Shown here piece after piece: positions 36,495 to 44,792 of a DNA stretch of 64,000 bases (its first letter is position 1; each line of letters opens with the position of its first letter). The DNA is taken from NCBI RefSeq assembly GCF_041320275.1, contig NZ_CP162023.1:4216001-4280000 (forward strand). The letters run 5' to 3'. The DNA is from Mumia sp. Pv4-285. Its GTDB lineage: Bacteria > Actinomycetota > Actinomycetes > Propionibacteriales > Nocardioidaceae. A program made the translations under genes and the position numbers. Under the pieces are notes generated by a model. The model was not told the origin of the DNA, ran no database searches, and worked only from the letters and a program-made list of their open reading frames with translations.

Positions 36495-38000
36495 ATGACC
36501 ACACCGCGCGCCTTCGACCCCCGCACCATCCCGGCCGGCCAGTACGTCGGCGGCCGGTACGTCGAGGGCTCCGGCCCCGCCGACGTCGTGGTGAGCAACC
36601 CCGCGACCGGTGACGTGGTCGCCACGTTCGCGTCGGCGAACGACGCCGACGTCGACGACGCCGTGGGCGCAGCCGCTCGCGCGTACCCCGAGTGGTCGCA
36701 CGCGACTCCCGGCGAGCGCAGCGCCGCGATGCACGCGCTCGCCGCCCGGCTCGAGGAGATCGCCGACGACCTGGCGGCCGCCGAGACCCTGCAGACCGGC
36801 AAGTCGATCCGCATGTCCACCGAGTTCGACGTGCCGGGCACCATCGACAACACCGCGTTCTTCGCAGGTGCCGCACGCAACCTGGAGGGCAAGGCGAGCG
36901 GGCGCTACTCGGGCGACCACACGTCGTCGATCCGCCGTGAGGCGCTCGGTGTCGTCGGGTCGGTCGCCCCGTGGAACTACCCGCTCCAGATGGCCGCGTG
37001 GAAGGTCCTCCCGGCGATCGCCGCGGGCAACACCGTCGTCCTCAAGCCGGCCGAGATCACTCCCTTCACGTCGCTGATGCTCGCGCAGGCTGCCACCGAT
37101 GCCGGCTTGCCCCACGGGGTCGTCAACGTGGTCAACGGTCCGGGACGGTCGACCGGTACGGCGCTCGTCGGCCACGAGCAGGTCCGCATGGTGTCGTTCA
37201 CCGGCTCCACCGCGGTCGGCAAGCAGATCGCGACCACGGCCGCCGCCACGGTCAAGCGCGTCCACCTCGAGCTCGGCGGCAAGGCGCCGTTCGTGGTGTT
37301 CGACGACGCCGACCTCGACGCCGCGATCCGCGGCGCGGTGGCGGGCTCGCTGATCAACGGCGGGCAGGACTGCACCGCCGCCACCCGCGCGTACGTCCAC
37401 GCGAGCCGGTTCGACGACTTCGTCGCCGGCGTCGCCGAGCTCATGGGCAAGGTCGTGGTCGGTGACCCGACCGACCCCGCGACCGACCTGGGTGCGCTGA
37501 GCTCTGCCGCGCACCGTGACAAGGTCGCCGCGATGGTCGACCGCGCCCGCGTCGCCGGCGCCGACGTCGTCTGCGGCGGCACCGTCCCCGAGCGTCCCGG
37601 GTTCTACTACGAGCCGACCCTGCTCACCGGGCTGCCCCAGGACGCCGAGGCCGTCCAGAACGAGATCTTCGGTCCGGTCCTCGTCGCGCTCCCGTTCGAC
37701 TCCGACGACGAGGCGCTCCGGCTGGCGAACGACACCCCGTACGGCCTCGCGGCGTCCGCGTGGACGCGCGACGTCTACCGAGCCCAGCGCGCCGCGGCCG
37801 AGATCCAGGCCGGCTGCGTGTGGATCAACGACCACATCTCGATCGTGTCCGAGATGCCGCACGGCGGATACAAGCAGTCGGGCTACGGCAAGGACATGAG
37901 CACCTACTCCTTCGAGGAGTACACCCAGGTGAAGCACGTCATGCAGGACCTGACCGGTGATCCGCGCAAGGGCTGGCACAGCACCGTCATGAGCGCCTGA
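36495..38000 (+). CDS. Aldehyde dehydrogenase, gamma-aminobutyraldehyde dehydrogenase-like
   Basis: 501 aa NAD(P)-dependent ALDH. Conserved Glu in RVHLELGGKAPFVVFDDADL, catalytic Cys in NGGQDCTAATRAYVH, WNYPLQMAAWKVLPAIAAGN for the cofactor site, and the C-terminal YKQSGYGKDMSTYSFEEYTQ. The QDCTA active site and overall sequence resemble PuuC/PatD-type enzymes that oxidise 4-aminobutanal to GABA. It would complete the polyamine pathway encoded at 19-29 kb. ATG 36495 was chosen by protein length; no strong ribosome site is evident. Confidence 0.85.
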   Translation: MTTPRAFDPRTIPAGQYVGGRYVEGSGPADVVVSNPATGDVVATFASANDADVDDAVGAAARAYPEWSHATPGERSAAMHALAARLEEIADDLAAAETLQTGKSIRMSTEFDVPGTIDNTAFFAGAARNLEGKASGRYSGDHTSSIRREALGVVGSVAPWNYPLQMAAWKVLPAIAAGNTVVLKPAEITPFTSLMLAQAATDAGLPHGVVNVVNGPGRSTGTALVGHEQVRMVSFTGSTAVGKQIATTAAATVKRVHLELGGKAPFVVFDDADLDAAIRGAVAGSLINGGQDCTAATRAYVHASRFDDFVAGVAELMGKVVVGDPTDPATDLGALSSAAHRDKVAAMVDRARVAGADVVCGGTVPERPGFYYEPTLLTGLPQDAEAVQNEIFGPVLVALPFDSDDEALRLANDTPYGLAASAWTRDVYRAQRAAAEIQAGCVWINDHISIVSEMPHGGYKQSGYGKDMSTYSFEEYTQVKHVMQDLTGDPRKGWHSTVMSA

Positions 38001-38043
38001 CCGTCGTCGCGAGAAGATCGCGAGAAAAGTTCGCCGACCCCAC

Positions 38044-38077
38044 CCATCCACCGCCGCGGCCGCTCCGAACAGAGAGC
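38044..38077 (+). promoter_or_regulatory. SigK-like ECF promoter, probably giving a leaderless mRNA
   Basis: CCATCC (38044-38049) and CCGAAC (38065-38070) are separated by 15 bp. They resemble the mycobacterial SigK promoter (CCATCC, spacer 16-17, CCGAAT). Transcription would begin about 7 bp after the -10 element, at or next to the ATG at 38078. There is no proper Shine-Dalgarno before that ATG. Confidence 0.55.
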
Positions 38078-39379
38078 ATGAGCGGGTATGAGAGATCGCC
38101 GGAGCGGCGACGTGCAGCAGTCGTCGGAGCCGGGGTCTCAGGTCTGACGGCGGCGTACCTGCTGCAGCGCGACTACGACGTGACCCTGTACGAGGCGGAC
38201 GACCGGCTCGGCGGCCACGCACACACCCACGACCTCGTCGACGGGCACGGACGCGCGGTGGGGGTCGACAGCGGCTTCATCGTGCACAACGCGCGGACGT
38301 ACCCGCACCTGACGCGGCTGTTCGACGAGCTCGGTGTCGCGACGCAGCCGTCGGAGATGAGCATGTCGGTGCGCTGCGAGGGCTGCGGCCTGGAGTACGC
38401 CGGAGCCCGCGGGTTCGGCGGGCTGTTCCCGTCGGCATCGCACGCCCGCCGCGGGGCGTACCTACGGATGCTCGCCGACGTCCCCCGCTTCCACCGGCTC
38501 GCACGCGCGCACCTCGCGCGGGGCGGAGACGACGCCGACGCCGACGCCGACGCCACCCTCGGCGCCTTCCTCGACGAGCACGGCTTCGCGACGTACACGC
38601 GCCAGCACTTCGTCGTCCCGCTCGTCTCCGCCGTCTGGTCGTGCGACGCCGAGACCGCCTACGCGTACCCGGCGCGCTATCTCTTCCAGTTCCTCTCCCA
38701 CCACGGGATGCTCTCGGTCACGGGTTCGCCGACCTGGAGAACCGTGGTCGGAGGCTCGGCCCGCTACGTCGAGCAGGTCGTCAAGGGCCTGACCGCCGTG
38801 CACACCGCCCTTCCCGTGACCGCCGTCTCGCGGACCACCCACGGCGTGGAGGTCCACGACGCGGACGGCGGGCGTACGGCGTTCGACGTCGCGGTGCTCG
38901 CCACCCACGCCGACGACACGCTCCGCCTCCTCGCCGACCCCACGCCCGCGCAGGTCGCGGCGCTCGGGCCGTGGCGCTACTCCCGCAACGCGACGACGCT
39001 GCACACCGACCGCCGCGTCATGCCGAGCCGTCCTCGTGCCGAGGCGTCCTGGAACTACCGGATGCCGGGCTGCGACGCGAGCTCGTCGGCGGTCCGCGTG
39101 AGCTATGCGATGAACCGGCTCCAGCGGCTCGACACCGACCCCCAGTGGTTCGTCACCCTCAACGACGACGGTGACACGATCGATGACAACCGCGTCCTCG
39201 CGCGGATGGACTACACCCACCCCGTCTTCACGCCGGAGTCGGTCGCGACGCAGGACCTCCTGCCGGGCCTCAACGACGGCGTCCTCGCGTTCGCGGGGGC
39301 GTACCACGGCTGGGGCTTCCACGAGGACGGCTGCCGCTCCGGCGTCGAGGCGGCCGAGAGCCTCGGAGTCCGCTGGTGA
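38078..39379 (+). CDS. FAD/NAD(P)-binding amine-oxidase-like protein of the CFA operon (Rv0449c-like)
   Basis: 433 aa. FAD Rossmann motif AAVVGAGVSGLTAAYLLQRD and YEADDRLGGHAHT near the N terminus, VDSGFIVHNARTYPHLTRLF, and a C-terminal GVLAFAGAYHGWGFHEDGC loop. This family always travels with DUF1365 and cyclopropane-fatty-acid-synthase genes and is thought to act in fatty-acid modification, perhaps as a reductase or desaturase; activity unproven. First of five overlapping genes. Possibly translated from a leaderless transcript. Confidence 0.88.
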   Translation: MSGYERSPERRRAAVVGAGVSGLTAAYLLQRDYDVTLYEADDRLGGHAHTHDLVDGHGRAVGVDSGFIVHNARTYPHLTRLFDELGVATQPSEMSMSVRCEGCGLEYAGARGFGGLFPSASHARRGAYLRMLADVPRFHRLARAHLARGGDDADADADATLGAFLDEHGFATYTRQHFVVPLVSAVWSCDAETAYAYPARYLFQFLSHHGMLSVTGSPTWRTVVGGSARYVEQVVKGLTAVHTALPVTAVSRTTHGVEVHDADGGRTAFDVAVLATHADDTLRLLADPTPAQVAALGPWRYSRNATTLHTDRRVMPSRPRAEASWNYRMPGCDASSSAVRVSYAMNRLQRLDTDPQWFVTLNDDGDTIDDNRVLARMDYTHPVFTPESVATQDLLPGLNDGVLAFAGAYHGWGFHEDGCRSGVEAAESLGVRW

Positions 39380-40068
39380 CCGCCTGCTACGACGTGACGA
39401 TCCGTCACCAGCGCCACGGCCCGTTCTCGTACGGTCTGGTGTCGGCGGGCGAGGCCTGGCTGGTCGACCTCGACAACCTCCCCCGTCTCCCTCGTGGGCT
39501 CGGCTGGCTCGCCGGGTTCCGCGCCGCCGACCACCTCGGCGCCCCGTCGCAGTCGCTGCGCGAGAACCTCGACGCCTGGCTGGCCGAGGAAGGTGTCGAA
39601 CGCCCGGCCCGGGTGACGATGCTGGCCCAGCCGCGCGTTCTCGGCTACGTGTTCGACCCGCTCACCGTGTTCTCGCTGTACGACCGTCACGGCCGCCGGA
39701 CCGGCGTCGTCGCCGAGGTGCGCAACACCTACGGCGGGCGGCACTGCTACCTCCTGAGCCCCGACGAGAACGGGACGGCCGAGGTCGACAAGGCGTTCTA
39801 CGTCTCCCCCTTCAACCCCGTCGAGGGCCGCTACACGATCCGCGTCCCGGAACCGGGTCACGCCCTCACGGTCGTCGTCACGCTGCACCGACCCGACCAT
39901 CCGCCGTTCACCGCGACGATGACCGGCACCCGCACCGACGGCGCGTCCCTGTGGAGGTCCCTGCGGCGCCCGTGGCGCACCCGCGGCGTCAGCGCGGCCA
40001 TCCGCTGGCACGGCATCCGGCTCTACCTGATGGGCCTCCGGCCCTACCCCCGAGGAGGACACGCATGA
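39376..40068 (+). CDS. DUF1365 protein (Rv0448c-like)
   Basis: 230 aa from GTG 39376, overlapping the preceding stop (GTGA). Conserved blocks YDVTIRHQRHGPFSYGLVSA, FDPLTVFSLYDRHGR, VRNTYGGRHCYLL and KAFYVSPFNPVEGRY define DUF1365. Always associated with the flavoprotein and CFA-like methyltransferases; biochemical role unknown. Stop overlaps the next start (ATGA). Confidence 0.9.
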   Translation: MTACYDVTIRHQRHGPFSYGLVSAGEAWLVDLDNLPRLPRGLGWLAGFRAADHLGAPSQSLRENLDAWLAEEGVERPARVTMLAQPRVLGYVFDPLTVFSLYDRHGRRTGVVAEVRNTYGGRHCYLLSPDENGTAEVDKAFYVSPFNPVEGRYTIRVPEPGHALTVVVTLHRPDHPPFTATMTGTRTDGASLWRSLRRPWRTRGVSAAIRWHGIRLYLMGLRPYPRGGHA

Positions 40069-41381
40069 CCGCCCTGCACCCCGCTCCGTCCGTCGAGGCC
40101 ACGGACCTGGTCGTCGACCCGGACCGCTGGCCGCACGTGGCCTCCGTTCCCCGCGGTCGCGTCCGTGCGGCGGCGGCACGGGCGGTCGTGGCTTCCGCCG
40201 TACGACGGCTCCCCCTGCGCGTGCAGTGGCCGGACGGCTCGTTCACCGGCGCCGGCGGCGCCGCAGATCCCGTGCTGCGTCTCGTCCGGGCGGACGACTT
40301 CCACGCCCGGCTCGGAGCGCGTGGGCTGATCGGCTTTGGCGAGTCGTACATGGCCGGCGACTGGGAGGCCGACGACCTCACCGCCGTGCTGACGGTGCTG
40401 GCGGCGCACGCGTCGACGCTCGTCTCCCCGCGGCTCCAGCGGCTGCGCCGCGTCGCGGTCCCGCGACGGGCCAGGGGCGACGCCAACACCCGCGACGGAT
40501 CGCGCTCGAACATCTCGCACCACTACGACCTGTCGAACGAGCTCTTCGCGGTGTTCCTCGACCCGACGATGAGCTACTCGGCGGCGCTGTTCGCGGCCGA
40601 GCCGGAGGGCGCCGCTGCCGGGACGTCGGGGGTCTCCGACGAGCCCTTCGCCGAGGCACAGCGTCGCAAGGTCGCCCGGGTGCTCGACCTCGCCGGTACC
40701 GGACCGGGGACACGGCTCCTCGAGATCGGCACCGGCTGGGGCGAGCTCGCCCTGCAGGCCGCCGACCGCGGGGCCGACGTCACGACCATCACGCTGTCGC
40801 ACGAGCAGGCCGCTCTCGCGCGGGCGAGGCTGCGCGCCGCGGGGCACGGTGAGCGGGTTCAGGTGCTGCTCCAGGACTACCGCGACACCGAGGGTTCGTA
40901 CGACGCGATCGCCAGCGTGGAGATGATCGAGGCGGTCGGGGCGGAGCACTGGGACGAGTACTTCGCGACGCTCTCCCGCCTGCTCGCACCGGGTGGCCGG
41001 GTCGGGCTCCAGGCGATCACGATGCCCCACGACCGGATGCTCGCGAGCCTCGACACGGACACCTGGGTCCTGAACTACATCTTCCCGGGCGGAGCGATCC
41101 CGTCGAAGGAGACGATCGCCGAGCGCACGACGGCGGCCGGGATGCGGGTCGCCTCGGAGCTGTCGATGGGCGCGCACTACGCGGAGACGCTGCGGCGCTG
41201 GCGTGAGCGCTTCGAGGCCCGGGCCGACGTCGTGGCCGAGCTCGGGTTCGACGCCGTCTTCCGGCGGATGTGGTCGTTCTACCTGGCCTACTCCGAGGCG
41301 GGGTTCCGCTCGGGCTACCTCGACGTCGTCCAGTACGGGCTCGAGAAGCCTGTCCACGGTCACTCGGAGGTGTCCCGATGA
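40065..41381 (+). CDS. Cyclopropane-fatty-acid-synthase-like SAM methyltransferase 1 (UfaA1-like)
   Basis: 438 aa from ATG 40065 after CGAGGAGGACACGC. N-terminal alpha/beta lipid-binding domain with GLIGFGESYMAGDWEADDLT, then the CFA signature NISHHYDLSNELFAVFLDPT and SYSAALF, SAM motif I LLEIGTGWGELALQAADRG, and LQDYRDTEGSYDAIASVEMIE. Adds a one-carbon unit to unsaturated acyl chains of phospholipids, giving cyclopropane or methyl-branched chains. Confidence 0.93.
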   Translation: MTALHPAPSVEATDLVVDPDRWPHVASVPRGRVRAAAARAVVASAVRRLPLRVQWPDGSFTGAGGAADPVLRLVRADDFHARLGARGLIGFGESYMAGDWEADDLTAVLTVLAAHASTLVSPRLQRLRRVAVPRRARGDANTRDGSRSNISHHYDLSNELFAVFLDPTMSYSAALFAAEPEGAAAGTSGVSDEPFAEAQRRKVARVLDLAGTGPGTRLLEIGTGWGELALQAADRGADVTTITLSHEQAALARARLRAAGHGERVQVLLQDYRDTEGSYDAIASVEMIEAVGAEHWDEYFATLSRLLAPGGRVGLQAITMPHDRMLASLDTDTWVLNYIFPGGAIPSKETIAERTTAAGMRVASELSMGAHYAETLRRWRERFEARADVVAELGFDAVFRRMWSFYLAYSEAGFRSGYLDVVQYGLEKPVHGHSEVSR

Positions 41382-42634
41382 CCTCGAACGCCGAGCGCCT
41401 GCGAGACCTCGTCACCCCCTTCGTCGGCGCCGAGCCGCCGGTCCGGATCCGTGCCTGGGACGGGAGCACGTCCGGACCGGCCGACGCGCCCTTGATCGAC
41501 GTCCGCTCACGCCGCGCCCTGCGCCACCTCGCGTGGTCGCCGGGCGAGCTCGGCCTGGCGCGGGCGTACATCTGCGGGGACCTCGACGTGCCGGGGGGCG
41601 CCGAGGACCTTGCAGACGGCCTGCGGACGGCATGGCAGGTGCTCGCGGGGGTCGAGCAGCCGTCCCGGCCGGGCTGGTGGACGTGGGTGCGGTCGGTCCC
41701 GACGGCGCTGCGACTGGGCGTCGTCGGGCCCCGCCCGCGTCCACCAGCCGGGGAGATCCAGGTCGACGGCACGCGGCACACGACGCGCCGCGACGCCGCG
41801 GTGATCGCGGCCCACTACGACCTCTCCAACGCGTTCTACGCCCTGTTCATGGACCGGAGCATGGCGTACTCCAGCGCGTACTACGGCGGTGCCGGCGTCA
41901 CGCTCGAGCAGGCACAACGAGCCAAGCTGGACCTCGTCTGCGACAAGCTCGGCGTGACCGCAGGGTCGAACCTCCTCGACGTCGGGTGCGGCTGGGGCTC
42001 GCTCGCGCTGCACGCCGCCGAGCACCGTGGCGCCCGGGTGCTGGGGATCACGCTCTCAGCGCAACAGCACGCGTACGTCCTCGAGCAGGTCGAACGCCGG
42101 GGGCTGAGCGACCTGGTCGGGGTGCGCCTCCAGGACTACCGCTCCCTCGACGCCGTCGGTCTGACCGAGCGGGGGGCCGGCTTCGACGCCGTCGCGTCGA
42201 TCGAGATGGGGGAGCACGTCGGCGAGGAGAACTACGCGACGTACCTCGGGGTCCTGCGACGCCACGTCCGCCCGGGTGGACGGGTGCTCGTGCAGCAGAT
42301 GTCGCGGCGCGCGGGGGCTGCGCCGGGCGGCGGCACGTTCATCGAGACCTACATCGCTCCCGACATGCACATGCGGCCGCTCTCGGAGACTCTCGGGTTC
42401 TTCGAGCGCGGCGGGTTCGAGGTCGTCGACGTCGAGGGGATGCGTGAGGACTACGTCCGCACCGTCGCCGACTGGTCGGCGGCGTACGAGAAGCGTTTCG
42501 ACGAGGCCGTCGCCCTGGTGGGCGAGGAGCAGGCCCGGATGTGGCGGCTCTATCTCGTCGGAGGTGGGCTCGCGTTCGAGCAGGGCCGGATGGGCGTCGA
42601 CCAGGTCGTGGCGACCCGGGCGGGGAGAGCATGA
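41378..42634 (+). CDS. Cyclopropane-fatty-acid-synthase-like SAM methyltransferase 2
   Basis: 418 aa, ATG 41378 overlapping the stop of the first copy. Same architecture: GLARAYICGDLDVPG, VIAAHYDLSNAFYALFMDRS and YSSAYYGG, SAM motif NLLDVGCGWGSLALHAAEHR, LQDYRSLD, SIEMGEHVGEENY. It is clearly paralogous to the preceding gene but diverged, so the pair may perform successive or alternative chain modifications rather than being a recent duplication. Confidence 0.93.
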   Translation: MTSNAERLRDLVTPFVGAEPPVRIRAWDGSTSGPADAPLIDVRSRRALRHLAWSPGELGLARAYICGDLDVPGGAEDLADGLRTAWQVLAGVEQPSRPGWWTWVRSVPTALRLGVVGPRPRPPAGEIQVDGTRHTTRRDAAVIAAHYDLSNAFYALFMDRSMAYSSAYYGGAGVTLEQAQRAKLDLVCDKLGVTAGSNLLDVGCGWGSLALHAAEHRGARVLGITLSAQQHAYVLEQVERRGLSDLVGVRLQDYRSLDAVGLTERGAGFDAVASIEMGEHVGEENYATYLGVLRRHVRPGGRVLVQQMSRRAGAAPGGGTFIETYIAPDMHMRPLSETLGFFERGGFEVVDVEGMREDYVRTVADWSAAYEKRFDEAVALVGEEQARMWRLYLVGGGLAFEQGRMGVDQVVATRAGRA

Positions 42635-43425
42635 CGTCGACCCTCGACGACGCCTTCTGGGGCTCGCTCCCGTGGACGGCCCTGGGAGTCGTCGCGGTGC
42701 TCGCCGTGACGTACGCCGCCTCGAAGGTCGCCGGCAAGCATGCCGTGATCGACGTGGCGTGGGGCCTGCTGTTCTGCGCCGTCGCGGTGGTGGGCTTCGT
42801 CGCGTCGGGGGGTCACGGCGACGACGTACGCCGGTGGCTGCTGCTGGTGCTCGTCCTCGTCTGGGGCGTCCGGCTCGCGGTGCACATCGGCCGGCGCAGC
42901 ATCGGCGCCGGCGAGGACCCGCGCTACGAGGAATTCCTCCGCGACCGCGGCGAGCTGGGCGTCCTCGCGGTCGTCTACGGGCTGCAGGGTGTGCTCGCGT
43001 GGGTGATCTCGGCACCCGTCCAGGTCGGGATGTTCCTCGACGCGCCCGTCGGTGCACTCGCCTACGTCGGTGCAGTGCTGTGGCTCGTCGGACTGCTCTT
43101 CGAGGGGGTCGGCGACTGGCAGCTCGAGCAGTACAAGGCTCGCCCGAAGGACGAGCGCCCGCCCGTGATGGACGAGGGGCTGTGGCAGTTCACACGTCAC
43201 CCCAACTACTTCGGCGACGCGTGCGTCTGGGTGGGGATCTTCCTCGTCGCCGCCGACGCGTGGCCGGGGGCGCTCACCGTGTTCGGGCCGGTGATCATGG
43301 TGTACCTGCTGGCCTTCGGCTCGGGCAAGAAGGTCCTCGAGCGGCGGATGGCGAAGCGGCCGGCGTACCGCGAGTACATGCGACGGACGTCCGGCTTCTT
43401 CCCGCTCCCACCGCGCAAGGCCTGA
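42631..43425 (+). CDS. DUF1295 membrane protein (steroid-reductase-like; Rv0446c-like)
   Basis: 264 aa, about six membrane helices, ATG 42631 overlapping the preceding stop. The C-terminal isoprenylcysteine-methyltransferase/steroid-5-alpha-reductase-like block is present: DEGLWQFTRHPNYFGDACVW, then KKVLERRMAKRPAYREYMRR. A membrane reductase would fit an operon that alkylates and then reduces acyl chains, as in 10-methyl fatty acid synthesis; this is inference. Confidence 0.9.
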   Translation: MTSTLDDAFWGSLPWTALGVVAVLAVTYAASKVAGKHAVIDVAWGLLFCAVAVVGFVASGGHGDDVRRWLLLVLVLVWGVRLAVHIGRRSIGAGEDPRYEEFLRDRGELGVLAVVYGLQGVLAWVISAPVQVGMFLDAPVGALAYVGAVLWLVGLLFEGVGDWQLEQYKARPKDERPPVMDEGLWQFTRHPNYFGDACVWVGIFLVAADAWPGALTVFGPVIMVYLLAFGSGKKVLERRMAKRPAYREYMRRTSGFFPLPPRKA

Positions 43426-43441
43426 GGTCCCTCGCCGCGGC

Positions 43442-44110
43442 TCAGCCCACCGCCGCGAGGGCTGCGCGGACGATCCGCTCGTCGCGCCGGCGCAGGACCA
43501 GCGCGAGCGCCGGCTCTCCGCGGCGAGCGGCGCGTGCGGCGCGGTCCGCCCCTGGCGAGCCGACCTCGACGGCACCGAGCACGTCGACCATCGTCCGTAC
43601 CGCGACCTCGTCGAAGGTCAGCGCTCCGTGCACCTCCTCGACGTCGACCTCGACCCGCGTCCGGTCCCGATCGGCCCGCGCACGCGCCTGCGCCAAGACC
43701 GCGTCGACGACCGCGTCGCGCGCGGACTCGCTCGGCGCCCGCACGTCGAGCACCCCGGTGGCCACCTCCGTCGTGAGCCCGTACCCCGGTTCGAGGCTCG
43801 CGACCTCGCCGAGGGTCGCACGCACGCCGTCGCCGGCGCGAAGGTTCGCCTGCTTCGCCGCGGCGAGCACCGTCATCGCGCACGTCAGCGCCGGATCCGC
43901 ACGCACGGACATCGGAGCCTCGTACGGGAGCGGGTCGCCACGGAAGGTGAAGGCCCACCGTCCTCGGGGCCAGGCCACCGAGACGACCCCGACCGCGGCG
44001 GAGGACGGCAGCACTCCGGCGAGGTCGTCGGCGATCTCGACGAGCACCCCGGACGCGGAACGCCACAGCAAGGAGCCCGGCCCGCTCTCGACGACCACGG
44101 CGTGCTCCAT
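43442..44110 (-). CDS. Isolated M20-type dimerization (lid) domain protein
   Basis: 222 aa from ATG 44110. The sequence parallels the lid domain of M20 hydantoinase/carbamoylase enzymes: VVVESGPGSLLW (like the EQGPVLE segment), VGVVSVAWPRGRWAFTFRGD (like the GIRWLRVTFTG strand), EAPMSVRADPALTCAMTVL (like GTTPM-x-R-DAL), then LEPGYGLTTEVATGVLDVRA. Both halves of the catalytic metallopeptidase domain are absent and there is no space for remnants on either side (17 and 69 bp). An intact frame argues for a functional stand-alone domain, perhaps a binding or regulatory subunit, rather than a fresh pseudogene. Confidence 0.55.
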   Translation of the reverse strand: MEHAVVVESGPGSLLWRSASGVLVEIADDLAGVLPSSAAVGVVSVAWPRGRWAFTFRGDPLPYEAPMSVRADPALTCAMTVLAAAKQANLRAGDGVRATLGEVASLEPGYGLTTEVATGVLDVRAPSESARDAVVDAVLAQARARADRDRTRVEVDVEEVHGALTFDEVAVRTMVDVLGAVEVGSPGADRAARAARRGEPALALVLRRRDERIVRAALAAVG

Positions 44111-44179
44111 GCCCCCATCCTGCCGGGGCATCGTCGCCGGGCGCACGCCGCGCGGGGCGCGCAGGCGATACTGAACGCC

Positions 44180-44791
44180 ATGCGCATCACCCGTGAAGAG
44201 ACCGACGCGGTCGAGGAGTCCGACCTCTCCTCGTTGGCCAAGGCCGAGAAGCTGATCGAGTACGCGACCTCGTCGGAGTACGACCTCGCCGACGACGTCG
44301 CACCGCGGTCGCTGCTGGTGGCGGCGTCGGAGTTCCTCGGGTTCGACGGTGCCTGGGACCGGCAGGCAGAGGTGCTGGAGATGGCCGACACCGCCGCCGG
44401 GGTCTCGGCGATCCACCCCGACGTCGTGCGGGTCGGGACGGCGCTCGCACGGGGCCTCGACCCGACGCCGTACGCCGACCGCTACCGCAAGTCCGGCCGC
44501 ATCACCCCGGCGTCGTCGCACTACATGGCCGACCTGTACGACGCGGCCGGTGAGCCGCTCGCGGCCGAGCGTTGGCTCAACATCGGCATCCGAGCGCTCG
44601 AGCACCTCGACCCCGACATGGTCGACACCGGCACGTGGGACCTCCTGCTGCTCGCGCGCCGGGATCTGCGGACGCGCCTCGGACGCCCGAAGGACGGGTA
44701 CGACGAGGAGGCGGACGCCGCCGACCTGCACGTCTCCGACCTGCAGGGCGCAGATGAGCACCGCTCGCTCGACAGCGACGCACAGGACTGA
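44180..44791 (+). CDS. Hypothetical helical protein
   Basis: 203 aa, acidic, almost entirely helical, with a TPR-like cadence (SLLVAASEFLGFDGAWDRQA, YMADLYDAAGEPLAAERWLN) and an acidic C-terminal tail DEEADAADLHVSDLQGADE. No enzyme motif and no family recognised. It precedes the nitroreductase gene by 1 bp and is probably co-transcribed with it. A helical-repeat adaptor is possible but unproven. Confidence 0.75.
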   Translation: MRITREETDAVEESDLSSLAKAEKLIEYATSSEYDLADDVAPRSLLVAASEFLGFDGAWDRQAEVLEMADTAAGVSAIHPDVVRVGTALARGLDPTPYADRYRKSGRITPASSHYMADLYDAAGEPLAAERWLNIGIRALEHLDPDMVDTGTWDLLLLARRDLRTRLGRPKDGYDEEADAADLHVSDLQGADEHRSLDSDAQD

Positions 44792-44792
44792 C

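Noticed and set aside
43442-44110. Recent pseudogene of an M20 enzyme
   Set aside because: No frameshift, intact start and stop, and no remnant of the catalytic halves in the short flanking gaps; reported instead as an isolated domain.
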